Shown one piece after another: positions 15,893 through 24,450 of a stretch of 37,599 nucleotides of DNA. How positions within the stretch are numbered: position 1 is the stretch's first letter; every line of letters begins with the position of its first letter. Source of the DNA: an uncultured Collinsella sp. (lineage in GTDB: Bacteria > Actinomycetota > Coriobacteriia > Coriobacteriales > Coriobacteriaceae); assembly GCA_958447445.1 (NCBI GenBank), contig CAUDAE010000005.1:1-37599 (forward strand), read 5' to 3'. Position numbers and translations under genes: made by a program. Below the pieces are notes generated by a model that searched no databases, was not told the DNA's origin, and worked only from the letters and a program-made list of their open reading frames with translations.

Positions 15893-18796
15893 ATGACCCA
15901 GCCCCTGCCCTGGGAAAAGAACACTGCCGCACCCGTGCCACCCGCGCCGGAACCCGTGCCGCTCGATGCGTACACCGTCCCCGCCGCGTCGGAACCCGAG
16001 CTCGTTCCGCTCGACATCTACGACGCTCCCGCGCCGGCACCCAAGCCCGCAAAGCCGCTCGTCGATATCGATAGCCTGAACCCCGCCCAGCGCGAGGCGG
16101 TCCTGACCACTGAGGGCCCACTGCTGGTCCTTGCCGGTGCTGGCTCGGGCAAGACCCGCGTTCTGACCTTCCGCGTCGCGCATATGCTTGGCGACCTGGG
16201 CGTTAAGCCCTGGCAGGTCCTAGCCATCACGTTTACCAACAAGGCCGCGGCCGAGATGCGCGAGCGTCTGGCGGCACTTATTCCCAGTGGCACCCGTGGC
16301 ATGTGGGTATGCACCTTCCATGCCATGTGCGTGCGTATGCTGCGCGAGGACGCCGACCTGCTGGGATACACCGGGCAGTTCACCATCTACGATGACGATG
16401 ACTCAAAGCGCATGGTGCGCGACATTATGCAGGCGCTCGGCATTGAGCAAAAGCAGTTCCCCATCAACATGATCCGCAGCAAGATCAGCTCGGCCAAAAA
16501 CGCCATGATCGGCCCCGAGGACATGCTCAAATCCGCCGACAGCCCCAACGACAAAAAGGCTGCGCAGGTCTACCTAGAGCTGGAACGCCGCCTGCGTGCC
16601 GCCAACGCGATGGACTTCGACGACCTGCTCGTGCGCACGCTCGAGCTGCTGCGCACCCGCCCCGAGGTGCTCGACAAGTACCAAGAGCGCTTCCGCTACA
16701 TTAGCGTCGACGAGTATCAGGACACCAACCACGTCCAGTACGAGATCGCCAACCTGCTGGCCGCCAAGTACCAAAACCTCATGGTCGTGGGCGACGACGA
16801 CCAGTCCATTTATAGCTGGCGTGGCGCCGACATCACCAATATCCTGGACTTTGAGAAGGACTTTAAAGACTGCAAGACCGTCAAGCTGGAGCAGAACTAT
16901 CGCTCTACGGGCCATATCCTGAGCGCCGCCAACGCCGTGGTGCGTCACAACTCGCAGCGCAAGGACAAGCGCCTGTTTACGGCCGAGGGCGATGGTGAGA
17001 AGATCCAGGCCTTCCAGGCGAGCGATGAGCGCGACGAGGGCCGCTGGATTGCTGGCGAGATCGAGAAGCTGCACGCCAAGGGCACGAGTTACGACGACAT
17101 CGCCGTGTTCTACCGCACCAACGCCCAGTCGCGCATTCTCGAAGATATGTTCCTGCGCGCGGGCGTGCCCTACAAGATCGTGGGCGGCACGCGATTCTTC
17201 GACCGTGCCGAGATCCGCGACGTTATGGCATATCTCAAGATGATCGTGAACCCGGCCGACGAGATGAGCGTCAAGCGCGTCATCAATACGCCGCGCCGCG
17301 GTATCGGCTCCACCTCGATTCAAAAGATTGAGCAGCTGGCGCGCGACAACCGTTGCTCGTTCTTCCAGGCCTGCGAGATCGCGTGCGCCGAGACCGGCAT
17401 GTTTAGCGCCAAGGTCCGCAATGGCCTGTCGAGCTTTGTGTCGCTGGTGCGCGAAGGTCGCCGCATGGACGGCGAGCTCAAGGACGTTGTCGAGATGATC
17501 GTCGATAAAACGGGCCTTCTGCAGGCCTTCCGCGCCGAGGGCACCATGGAGTCCGAGAGCCGCGCCGAGAACATTCAGGAATTCTTGGGCGTTGCTGCCG
17601 AATTTGAAGAGACGCACGAGGATATCGAGGGTACGCTCGAGAGCTTGGAAGAGCTGCGCGCGGCTGGCGTTGCCGATGTACCGGCCGGCGCCGAGTCCGA
17701 GCCCGTCGTGGTGAGCGCGCCTGCGCCTGAACCGGGGCCGTCTGCCCTGGCATCCTCGTTTGAGGCGCTCGTTGGCGCGCGTGATGCCGCGGGTTCCAAT
17801 CCGCTCGATAGCCTGGCGGCCCCGGCGCTTTCTCCACAGGATGCCCTGGCCGCCGCCATCGCGGGCAACGCGTATGCCGCGCCGACGGAGTTGCCGGCGG
17901 GCGCCGTGCATGCCGACGAGATCGAGCGCACCTACGGTCCGCTCACCTGCAAGGCGCTGCCGGCACTCATGGAGTGGCTGGCCCTGCGCTCCGACTTGGA
18001 TTCCCTGGCCGGCGAGACGCATGCCATCACCATGATGACCATCCACTCCGCCAAGGGCCTGGAGTTCCCCGCGGTGTTCGTGGCCGGCATGGAGGAGGGC
18101 ATCTTCCCGCACGTGCACGACTTTAGCGGCAGCGATGACCCGGGCAAGCTCGAGGAGGAGCGTCGCCTGGCCTACGTTGCCATCACGCGTGCCCGTAAGC
18201 GACTGTTCTTGACCTATGCGGCCACACGTCGCACCTACGGTTCGACCTCTGCCAACCCGCGCTCGCGCTTCCTCAACGAGATTCCGTTTGAGGATATCGA
18301 GTTTAGCGGTATCGGCTCTGCCGGTTTTGAGGGCACGGGCTGGGAGAAGCGCGGCGACCGTCACGGCACCTTTGGCTCGGGCATGGGCTCGGATATGTAT
18401 GGCGGCAAGGTGTTTGGCTCGCATACGCGCTCGACCGGCGGTTCCGGTTCGCGCGGCGGATCGAGCTTTGACGATTTCTTTGGCGGCAGCAGTTACGGGA
18501 CCGAGCGCCATCGTGGGGTTTCGCCCGACGCCGGCCGTGTTGCCTCGACCTTTGGCTCGGGCGCGCCGCGAGCCAAAAAGCCGTCATCTAAGGTGTCCCC
18601 GACGGTGGAGCGCAAGGTCGATCGCGCCTGCGCATCGCAGGACTTTGCCGCGGGCGATACCGTGAGCCACAAAACCTTTGGCACGGGTACCGTGATCTCG
18701 GTCGCTGGAGACATGATCGAGGTTCAATTCGAAAAGACCGGCCAGACCAAAAAGCTTATGAAGGGCTTTGCACCGATCGTCAAGCTGAATGCCTAA
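15893..18796 (+). CDS. pcrA: UvrD/PcrA-type superfamily 1 DNA helicase
   Basis: A 967-residue ATP-dependent 3'-5' helicase for excision repair, mismatch repair and displacement of RecA or stalled polymerase. Motifs in order: Walker A AGAGSGKT at 81-88, TFTNKAAAEM, VDEYQDTN near 272-279, GDDDQSIYSWRGA, QNYRS, MTIHSAKGLEFPAVFV and VAITRARKRL near 762. It is some 200 residues longer than typical PcrA, with three additions: a roughly 58-residue Pro/Ala N-terminal tail, a roughly 100-residue Ala/Pro-rich insertion before the MTIHSAKG motif (nt about 17640-17940), and a Gly/Ser-rich linker before the C-terminal Tudor-like element (VSHKTFGTGTVISV), which in PcrA binds RNA polymerase. GAGGAG lies 6 nt before the ATG at 15893. 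Confidence 0.93.
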   Translation: MTQPLPWEKNTAAPVPPAPEPVPLDAYTVPAASEPELVPLDIYDAPAPAPKPAKPLVDIDSLNPAQREAVLTTEGPLLVLAGAGSGKTRVLTFRVAHMLGDLGVKPWQVLAITFTNKAAAEMRERLAALIPSGTRGMWVCTFHAMCVRMLREDADLLGYTGQFTIYDDDDSKRMVRDIMQALGIEQKQFPINMIRSKISSAKNAMIGPEDMLKSADSPNDKKAAQVYLELERRLRAANAMDFDDLLVRTLELLRTRPEVLDKYQERFRYISVDEYQDTNHVQYEIANLLAAKYQNLMVVGDDDQSIYSWRGADITNILDFEKDFKDCKTVKLEQNYRSTGHILSAANAVVRHNSQRKDKRLFTAEGDGEKIQAFQASDERDEGRWIAGEIEKLHAKGTSYDDIAVFYRTNAQSRILEDMFLRAGVPYKIVGGTRFFDRAEIRDVMAYLKMIVNPADEMSVKRVINTPRRGIGSTSIQKIEQLARDNRCSFFQACEIACAETGMFSAKVRNGLSSFVSLVREGRRMDGELKDVVEMIVDKTGLLQAFRAEGTMESESRAENIQEFLGVAAEFEETHEDIEGTLESLEELRAAGVADVPAGAESEPVVVSAPAPEPGPSALASSFEALVGARDAAGSNPLDSLAAPALSPQDALAAAIAGNAYAAPTELPAGAVHADEIERTYGPLTCKALPALMEWLALRSDLDSLAGETHAITMMTIHSAKGLEFPAVFVAGMEEGIFPHVHDFSGSDDPGKLEEERRLAYVAITRARKRLFLTYAATRRTYGSTSANPRSRFLNEIPFEDIEFSGIGSAGFEGTGWEKRGDRHGTFGSGMGSDMYGGKVFGSHTRSTGGSGSRGGSSFDDFFGGSSYGTERHRGVSPDAGRVASTFGSGAPRAKKPSSKVSPTVERKVDRACASQDFAAGDTVSHKTFGTGTVISVAGDMIEVQFEKTGQTKKLMKGFAPIVKLNA

Positions 18797-18810
18797 CTGC
18801 GAGGGTGACC

Positions 18811-18925
18811 GGGCGCACTGGGGGCTTTGGTCGCCTGCTCGGACAGTCCTGCTCGCACGGAGAGCACATTAAGTGCTCTCCGGCTCGTGCGGAACTCGCG
18901 ATCGACCAAAGCCCCCAGCGCGCCC
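18811..18925. repeat. long imperfect palindrome (115 nt) directly after pcrA
   Basis: GGGCGC (18811-18816) pairs with GCGCCC (18920-18925), and CTGGGGGCTTTGGTCG (18818-18833) pairs with its exact complement (18903-18918). The inner GCAC..GGAGAGCAC (18855-18867) pairs with GTGCTCTCC..GTGC (18873-18890) around ATTAA. No T-run follows. It begins 14 nt after the pcrA stop codon. Confidence 0.75.
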
Positions 18926-19021
18926 TCTTCCTTGTGACGTTACGGCACTCAGCCTACAAACATCGCTCTGCTCGTTCGCTTTTTGATCTGGAGAGCCGGG
19001 TGGGCTGATAAATAGATATGG

Positions 19022-19059
19022 CAAGGGGCTCTCCCGCACATGGACGGGAGAGCCCCTTG
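19022..19059 (-). terminator. hairpin at the 3' end of manA
   Basis: CAAGGGGCTCTCCCG (19022-19036) pairs perfectly with 19045-19059 over an 8-nt loop. On the minus strand it is followed by CCATATCTATTT, a modest T-rich tail. It lies 25 nt after the manA stop. Confidence 0.7.
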
Positions 19060-19083
19060 TTGCGTTTGGGTTGTTGGTGCGAC

Positions 19084-20016
19084 CTACAGGTGGCTGATGA
19101 TCAGTTCCATCTTGCCTTCGAGGTCGATGGAGCTGACGGTGCTCGGGGCCAACAGGTGGCTTCCCTTGTGGACGGGGTCGCCGCAGACGGTGCCTTCGCC
19201 GTCGATGACCGACAGGCACATGAAGGGCCAGCGCTGGTCGAGGGTCTTGCTGCCGTTGACGCGCACGCGATCGACGGTGTAGCAGGGGTTGGACTCGAGC
19301 TCGGTCACGCCGTCCACCTCGGGCGCGGTCACCGTGCCGTCGGTCGGAGCCTGAGCATCAAAGTCGATGCAGTCGAGGCTCTGCTCAATGTGCAGCGGGC
19401 GCAGGTTGCCGTCAGTGCCGGGACGGTCGTAGTCGTACAGACGATACGTCACGTCGCTCGACTGCTGCGTCTCCAAAATGAGCGTGCCGGTCTTGATGGC
19501 GTGCACGGTACCGGAATCAATCTGGAAAAAGTCGCCCTTGTGAATCGGCAACACGTTGAGCATGTCGTCCCAACGTCCTTCCTCGATCATTTGTGCGGCC
19601 TCGGCGCGGTCCTTGGCACGCTGGCCGACGATGATCGTGGCGTCGGGCTCGCAGTCCAGCACATACCAACACTCGGTTTTGCCCAGGCTACCGTTCTCGT
19701 GCTCGGCAGCGTACTCGTCGTTGGGATGAATCTGGATCGAAAGGTCGTCCTTGGCGTCCAGAATCTTAATGAGCAGCGGGAACTCCTTGCCCTCGCAGTT
19801 GCCAAAGAGCTCGCGATGCTCGGCCCACAGCCACGACAGCGTGTGGCCGGCATACGGGCCCTCCGCAATCTGGCAGTCGCCGTTGGGGTGGGCCGAGATG
19901 GCCCAGCACTCACCGATGGGGCCATCGGGAATGTCGTAGCCAAATACGGTTTCGAGCTGGCGACCGCCCCAGATCTTCTCGTGGAAGATCGGCGTCAGTT
20001 TAATCAAATCGGACAT
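19084..20016 (-). CDS. manA: class I mannose-6-phosphate isomerase
   Basis: A zinc-dependent cupin-type isomerase interconverting mannose 6-phosphate and fructose 6-phosphate. The 310-residue length fits the short bacterial type. Zinc ligands are visible as Gln95 and His97 in IQIHPND, Glu115 in KTECWYV and His172 in SGTVHAI. The ATG at 20016 (MSDLIKLTP) is chosen because GAGG lies 7 nt upstream; the in-frame ATG at 20022 is too close to that site. It lies 73 nt after the GntR gene on the same strand, so both may share a transcript. Together with the opposite PTS/GH1 operon this suggests mannose 6-phosphate is a product of the imported sugar; it may also serve general mannose metabolism. Confidence 0.93.
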   Translation of the reverse strand: MSDLIKLTPIFHEKIWGGRQLETVFGYDIPDGPIGECWAISAHPNGDCQIAEGPYAGHTLSWLWAEHRELFGNCEGKEFPLLIKILDAKDDLSIQIHPNDEYAAEHENGSLGKTECWYVLDCEPDATIIVGQRAKDRAEAAQMIEEGRWDDMLNVLPIHKGDFFQIDSGTVHAIKTGTLILETQQSSDVTYRLYDYDRPGTDGNLRPLHIEQSLDCIDFDAQAPTDGTVTAPEVDGVTELESNPCYTVDRVRVNGSKTLDQRWPFMCLSVIDGEGTVCGDPVHKGSHLLAPSTVSSIDLEGKMELIISHL

Positions 20017-20089
20017 ATTCATACCTCATTGTGTTGCGCGGGCGCTGCGTAAAACTGTTCAAAACGAGCGCCCGCATGACTGCAAAAAC

Positions 20090-20809
20090 CTATGCCAACG
20101 TTACGTTGTGCAACTCAAAGCGGTCGCCAACGTTGCGCGAGACCGAATACTCAAAGGCGGCGCCGCTGTCCAAAAAGCCAATCTGGGTGAGCTCGAGCAG
20201 GGGAGAGCCAGGCTTGGTGTCCAGGCGCTCGGCTTCTTCCTCGGTTGCTGCCACGGCGCGAATGGTACGGTGGAAGCTCGAAATTTTCAGCCCGCATTGC
20301 TCGCGGATGAAATGGTAGACCGATCCGTACAGGTCCTTCTTTTTCAGCCCCGGAATCAGCTCGAGGGGCATGTAGGTGTACTCGATAACGATGGGCTTCC
20401 CATCGGCCTGACGCACGCGCACGACGTGATAGGCAAAGTCATCCTCGGCAATTCCCAGCTGGGCTGCGATGTCCGCTGGTGGATTAACAATCGAGAAATC
20501 GTAGACCACCGAGGTCACCTTTTCCCCGCGGTGCTCATACGAAAAGCCCTGGGCACGGTCGTTTTTGCCCTGGAAAAACGCCTGGCCGGGAAGTCCCGCC
20601 GTGTCCTTAACGTAGGTGCCCGATCCGCGCCGGCTGGTAATAAGACCTTCCTCGGTGATTTGCTCGATAGCTCGTTTGACGGTGATTTTGGAAACGCTAT
20701 AGAGCTCACAGAACTCAACGACGGTGGGAAGCTTGTCGCCCGGTTTAAGAGCGCCATCCTCGATACTTCGACGAATATCTGCAGCTATCGCCTCGTATTT
20801 GGGAATCAT
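20090..20809 (-). CDS. GntR/UTRA-family transcriptional regulator of the sugar locus
   Basis: A 239-residue HutC-subfamily regulator. The N-terminal winged helix (about 1-70) contains LKPGDKLPTVVEFCELYSVS, then ITVKRAIEQITEEGLITSRR and GSGTYV. The UTRA ligand domain follows (about 90-235), with the usual ending GDRFELHNVTLA. UTRA repressors of PTS loci commonly bind a phosphorylated sugar, as TreR and GmuR do. It starts at the ATG at 20809 behind a near-consensus AAAGGAGG 4 nt upstream; the longer open frame reaching 21079 has no matching site. It is divergent from the GH1-PTS operon across a 304-nt region with repeated TTACTTTT sites, so it is the obvious local regulator. Confidence 0.92.
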   Translation of the reverse strand: MIPKYEAIAADIRRSIEDGALKPGDKLPTVVEFCELYSVSKITVKRAIEQITEEGLITSRRGSGTYVKDTAGLPGQAFFQGKNDRAQGFSYEHRGEKVTSVVYDFSIVNPPADIAAQLGIAEDDFAYHVVRVRQADGKPIVIEYTYMPLELIPGLKKKDLYGSVYHFIREQCGLKISSFHRTIRAVAATEEEAERLDTKPGSPLLELTQIGFLDSGAAFEYSVSRNVGDRFELHNVTLA

Positions 20810-21113
20810 GGAACCTCCTTTCCGACATATATGAATACAAAAAGTAAGTATAACCCTCAACAGGGCATCCATATTACTTTTATCTAAGAAGTTCGAGAAA
20901 GAAAAAAGAAAAAGACGCTTTACTTTTAAAATTAGAACGCTATAGTTTAAGCAACGAACGGAATCCTTCCGCACAACAGGATCGACCGTTTGGGGACGGT
21001 TTTGTTTTGGCGGGTTGGATATCGGTATGGCCGGTGCGCGCCCGCGCCGGATAACCTGCCAAAGCAAACCCGTCTCCAACCGGAAGCTCTAGAACACGAA
21101 AGCGAGGACTTTG
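20810..21113. promoter_or_regulatory. divergent control region of the sugar locus
   Basis: This 304-nt region is AT-rich in its left half. It carries TTACTTTT three times: inverted as AAAAAGTAA at 20839-20847, then direct at 20874-20882 and 20920-20929. The third copy overlaps a possible -35 element for the rightward operon (TTTACT at 20919-20924, 16 nt before TATAGT at 20941-20946). The right half is taken up by a 98-nt imperfect palindrome at 20986-21083 that would lie inside the 5' leader. The repeated sites are candidates for GntR-regulator operators. Confidence 0.5.
20986..21083. repeat. 98-nt imperfect palindrome in the leader of the GH1-PTS operon
   Basis: A 31-nt left arm (20986-21016, centred on ACGGTTTTGTTTTGGCGGGTT) pairs, with G-U and a few mismatches, with a 31-nt right arm (21053-21083, AACCTGCCAAAGCAAACCCG onward). 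A small GC hairpin sits in the centre. A half-copy occurs at 24931-24969, before the ROK gene. Confidence 0.65.
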
Positions 21114-22514
21114 ATGGCACAGTATCAGCTGCCCAACGACTTCTTCTTTGGCGCTGCTATGTCCGGCCCGCAGACTGAGGGTCAGTGGAACCAGGGCGGC
21201 AAGCTCGAGAACCTGTGGGACACCTGGTCCATCCAGGATCTGGGTTCGTTCTACAACCGCGTTGGCTCTTACGCCGGCAATGACTTTATGGCCAAGTACC
21301 AGGAAGACCTTCGCATTTTGAAGGACTTGGGTCTGGATACCTATCGCACTTCCATCCAGTGGAGCCGTCTGCTCGATGCCGACGGCAACCTCAACGAGGA
21401 AGGTGCCGCGTGGTATCACGAGTTGTTCCGCGCCTCTCGCGAAGCCGGCTTGGAGCCGTTTGTCAACTTGTACCACTTTGACATGCCCACCTACCTCTTT
21501 AACCGTGGCGGCTGGGAGAGCCGTGAGGTTGTCGAGGCTTACGCACATTACGCCGACGTCGCCTTCCACGAGTTTGGCCAGGAGATTAAGTACTGGTTCA
21601 CCTTTAACGAGCCCATCGTCGAGCCCGAGCAGCGCTATCAGGAGGGCGTGTGGTTCCCGCAGCTCCACGACTTCAACCGCGCCCGCACCGTGCAGTATCA
21701 CATCTCGCTGGCGCACGCGCTGGCCGTGGCCAACTATCGTCGCGCCTATGACGAGGGCGCTATTCGCGCCGATGCCAAGATCGGCATGATCAACTGCTTT
21801 ACCCCGGTCTACACCAAGGAGAACCCCAGCGAGGCGGACCTCGAGGCCGTGCGCATGACCAGCGGCATCAACAACCGCTGGTGGCTCGACCTCATCACCA
21901 AGGGCGAGCTTCCTGCCGACGTGCTCGACAGCCTGGCCGAGGGCGGCGTTAAGCTCCCGTTCCGCGCCGGCGACCAAGAGATCCTCAAGCAGGGTGTTGT
22001 CGACTGGCTAGGCTGCAACTACTACCACCCCACGCGTGTTCAGGCGCCGGCGAGCAAGGTCGACCAGTACGGCCTGCCGCACTTTGCCGACGAGTACGTA
22101 TGGCCCGACGCCGTTATGAACGAGAGCCGCGGCTGGGAGATCTACCCGCAGGGCCTCTACGACTTTGGCATGGACTGCGCTAAGAACTACCCCGATCTTG
22201 AGTGGTTCGTTTCCGAGAACGGCATCGGCATCATGGACGAATACAAGAACCGTGACGCCGAAGGAACCATCCAGGATGACTACCGCGTCGACTTTGTACG
22301 TCAGCACCTGGAGTGGGTGGCCAAGGCCATCGACGAGGGCGCCAAGTGCCGCGGATACCATTATTGGGCCGTCATCGATAACTGGTCTTGGGCCAATGCC
22401 TTTAAGAATCGCTATGGCTTTGTCGAGGTCGATCTGATGGATGGCTATAAGCGCCGTCTTAAGAAGTCGGCGGCCTGGCTCAAACAGGTCGCCACGACCC
22501 ACGTGGTTGATTAG
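21114..22514 (+). CDS. GH1 6-phospho-beta-glycosidase
   Basis: A 466-residue glycoside hydrolase family 1 enzyme that would split a 6-phosphorylated beta-disaccharide delivered by the PTS. The retaining-mechanism residues are clear: acid/base Glu166 in FTFNEP and nucleophile Glu368 in FVSENGIG. The N-terminal PNDFFFGAAMSGPQTEG and the C-terminal KRRLKKSAAW fit the phospho-glycosidase branch. GH1 phospho-enzymes include 6-phospho-beta-glucosidases and phospho-mannosidases; the sequence does not settle which. The start is the ATG at 21114 with GAGG 6 nt upstream. It is the first gene of an operon with PTS IIC, IIB and IIA and is divergent from the GntR regulator. Confidence 0.92.
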   Translation: MAQYQLPNDFFFGAAMSGPQTEGQWNQGGKLENLWDTWSIQDLGSFYNRVGSYAGNDFMAKYQEDLRILKDLGLDTYRTSIQWSRLLDADGNLNEEGAAWYHELFRASREAGLEPFVNLYHFDMPTYLFNRGGWESREVVEAYAHYADVAFHEFGQEIKYWFTFNEPIVEPEQRYQEGVWFPQLHDFNRARTVQYHISLAHALAVANYRRAYDEGAIRADAKIGMINCFTPVYTKENPSEADLEAVRMTSGINNRWWLDLITKGELPADVLDSLAEGGVKLPFRAGDQEILKQGVVDWLGCNYYHPTRVQAPASKVDQYGLPHFADEYVWPDAVMNESRGWEIYPQGLYDFGMDCAKNYPDLEWFVSENGIGIMDEYKNRDAEGTIQDDYRVDFVRQHLEWVAKAIDEGAKCRGYHYWAVIDNWSWANAFKNRYGFVEVDLMDGYKRRLKKSAAWLKQVATTHVVD

Positions 22515-22633
22515 CGACCGGACGAACGTCCAGACCGCGCGCCGCCGCGCGCAACACATGGCACATCTGGTGGCAGAGGGCGACAGACCACCGTGCGCAT
22601 AGGAAAGGCCGGATTTGAAAGTTAGGAGCAATC

Positions 22634-23977
22634 ATGGCCAGTGACAACGGAAAGAGCTTCCTCGACAAGTTTGCCGAGGTCTCTGCGAAGGTGGGAAACC
22701 AGGTTCACCTGCGTTCCCTGCGTGACGCCTTCGCGACCATCACGCCGCTCTATATCCTTGCGGGTATCGCGGTTCTTATTAACAACGTCGTGTTCCCTCT
22801 GTTCCCGCTCGATGCGGCGGGCCTTGCCAACCTTCAGACGTGGGGTTCGGCGATTACGCTGGGCACCCTCAACGTCTCTGCCATTATCTTGGCCGGATTG
22901 ATTGGCTACAGCCTCGCTAAGAACAAGCGCTTCGATAATCCGCTTGCTTGCATGGTCGTCGCTATCTCTGCCTTCGTCATCATGATGCCGCAGCAGATCA
23001 CCGCCACGCTTGCCGCCACGAGCCCACTGCTCACCGACAAGATCACCTCCGCCGAGGTCACGGGCGCCCTTTCGACTGCCAACACCGGCACCAACGGTCT
23101 GTTCTCGGCTATTATCATCGCCCTGCTTTCCGTCTCGCTCTTCATCAAGATTTCTGGCGTCGAGAAGCTCAAGGTTAAGCTGGGCGAGGGCGTGCCTCCC
23201 GCGGTCTCCAACTCCTTCAACGTCATGATTCCGATGCTGCTTAACCTCGCGGTCTTCGCTCTTGCCGCAGCCCTGCTCGCCGTGTGCGCCGGCACCGATC
23301 TGTGCACCATCATCTCCACGTGCATCTCCAACCCGCTCAAGAGCATCATGAACGCTGGTCCGTGGGCTGTTATCCTCATCTACACCCTTGCTAACCTGCT
23401 GTTCTGCGTCGGTATTCACCAGTCCACCATCTCTGGCGCTACCGTCGAGCCGATCCTGACCATGCTCATCGTCGACAACATGGCTACCTTTGCCGCCGGT
23501 GGCACCATCCAGCCCGATCACTACATGAACATGCAGATCGTTAACAGCTTCGCCCTCATCGGCGGCTCGGGCTGCACCCTCATGCTCCTGCTCGACACGC
23601 TCCTGTTCTCCAAAAACAAGGCTTCCGAGACCGTTTCCAAGATGGCTATCCTGCCTGGTCTGTTCAACATCAACGAGCCGGTTATCTACGGTTACCCCAT
23701 CGTGTACAACCTGCCGCTCATGATCCCGTTTGTCCTCCTTCCCGACCTGTTCATCGGCATCACCTATGGCCTTACCTGCGCAGGCATCATCAGCCCCTGC
23801 ATCGCCCAGGTGCCCTGGACCATGCCTCCCGTCATCAATGCCCTGCTCGCTACGGGCTTTGACTGGCGCGCTGGCGTGTGGCAGGCTATCGAGATTGTCA
23901 TTGGCATGGCCGTCTACCTGCCCTTTATGAAGATTTCCGAGAAGGCAATCGCCAAGCAGGAGGCTCTCGCCGAGTAG
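22634..23977 (+). CDS. PTS lactose/cellobiose-family IIC permease
   Basis: A 447-residue integral membrane IIC subunit that translocates and positions the sugar for phosphorylation by IIB. It has around ten hydrophobic segments. The family motif near residues 255-275 reads GIHQSTISGATVEPI, where the His and Glu contact sugar hydroxyls. A later NINEPVIYGYPIVYN matches the conserved NEP loop of the CelB/ChbC family. TTAGGAGC precedes the ATG by 5-6 nt. The gap of 119 nt from the GH1 gene contains a short GC hairpin but no terminator, consistent with one operon. The substrate class is beta-linked disaccharides such as cellobiose or mannobiose. Confidence 0.92.
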   Translation: MASDNGKSFLDKFAEVSAKVGNQVHLRSLRDAFATITPLYILAGIAVLINNVVFPLFPLDAAGLANLQTWGSAITLGTLNVSAIILAGLIGYSLAKNKRFDNPLACMVVAISAFVIMMPQQITATLAATSPLLTDKITSAEVTGALSTANTGTNGLFSAIIIALLSVSLFIKISGVEKLKVKLGEGVPPAVSNSFNVMIPMLLNLAVFALAAALLAVCAGTDLCTIISTCISNPLKSIMNAGPWAVILIYTLANLLFCVGIHQSTISGATVEPILTMLIVDNMATFAAGGTIQPDHYMNMQIVNSFALIGGSGCTLMLLLDTLLFSKNKASETVSKMAILPGLFNINEPVIYGYPIVYNLPLMIPFVLLPDLFIGITYGLTCAGIISPCIAQVPWTMPPVINALLATGFDWRAGVWQAIEIVIGMAVYLPFMKISEKAIAKQEALAE

Positions 23978-24005
23978 AACGCCTAACGTTCGTCCCTTTC
24001 ACCTT

Positions 24006-24038
24006 TGCGGGCGCCGGTACGCGGCGCCGGTGCCCGCA
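24006..24038 (+). other. hairpin between PTS IIC and IIB genes
   Basis: TGCGGGCGCCGG (24006-24017) pairs with CCGGTGCCCGCA (24027-24038, one G-U pair). No T-run follows. It lies 28 nt after the IIC stop, within the operon. It may protect the upstream mRNA or set different levels of the membrane and soluble subunits. Confidence 0.5.
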
Positions 24039-24138
24039 GCTCTCTCCCTTGTGTAAAGATGCAGGGGGGTGGGCACAATAGCCGCAAGGAATAAAACCAG
24101 TTGTCGTCTGCGCGCCGCGCAGTTATAAGGAGGAAACC

Positions 24139-24441
24139 ATGAAGAAGATCATGCTCTGCTGCAATGCCGGTATGTCCACGAGCCTGCTGGTCCAGAAGAT
24201 GCAGGCCGAGGTTGCAAACCGTGGTCTGGATATTGAGGTCGAGGCTCGTCCCATGAACGAGGCCCACGATCACCTGGACGAGTGCGACATGTTGCTGCTT
24301 GGTCCGCAGATCGGCTACACCAAGGGCGATTTTGAGAAGGAGGCCGCCGGTCGTTTTCCGGTCGAGGTCATCAACATGGTCGACTACGGCCGCATGAACG
24401 CTGCCGGCATCATCGACCACTGCGTCAGCGTGATGGGCTAG
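24139..24441 (+). CDS. PTS cellobiose-family IIB subunit
   Basis: A 100-residue cytoplasmic phospho-carrier with the IIB-cellobiose fold. The phosphorylated cysteine is Cys8 in LCCNAGMSTSLLV, with the following loop forming the phosphate pocket. The strand MLLLGPQIGY is also typical. It receives phosphate from IIA and passes it to the sugar bound in IIC. AAGGAGG lies about 6 nt before the ATG. IIA follows immediately. Confidence 0.93.
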   Translation: MKKIMLCCNAGMSTSLLVQKMQAEVANRGLDIEVEARPMNEAHDHLDECDMLLLGPQIGYTKGDFEKEAAGRFPVEVINMVDYGRMNAAGIIDHCVSVMG

Positions 24442-24450
24442 GTGCTCTGC

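Noticed and set aside
16574..18511. 645-aa antisense ORF opposite pcrA
   Set aside because: The sense strand carries all helicase motifs; the antisense frame is open because of codon bias.
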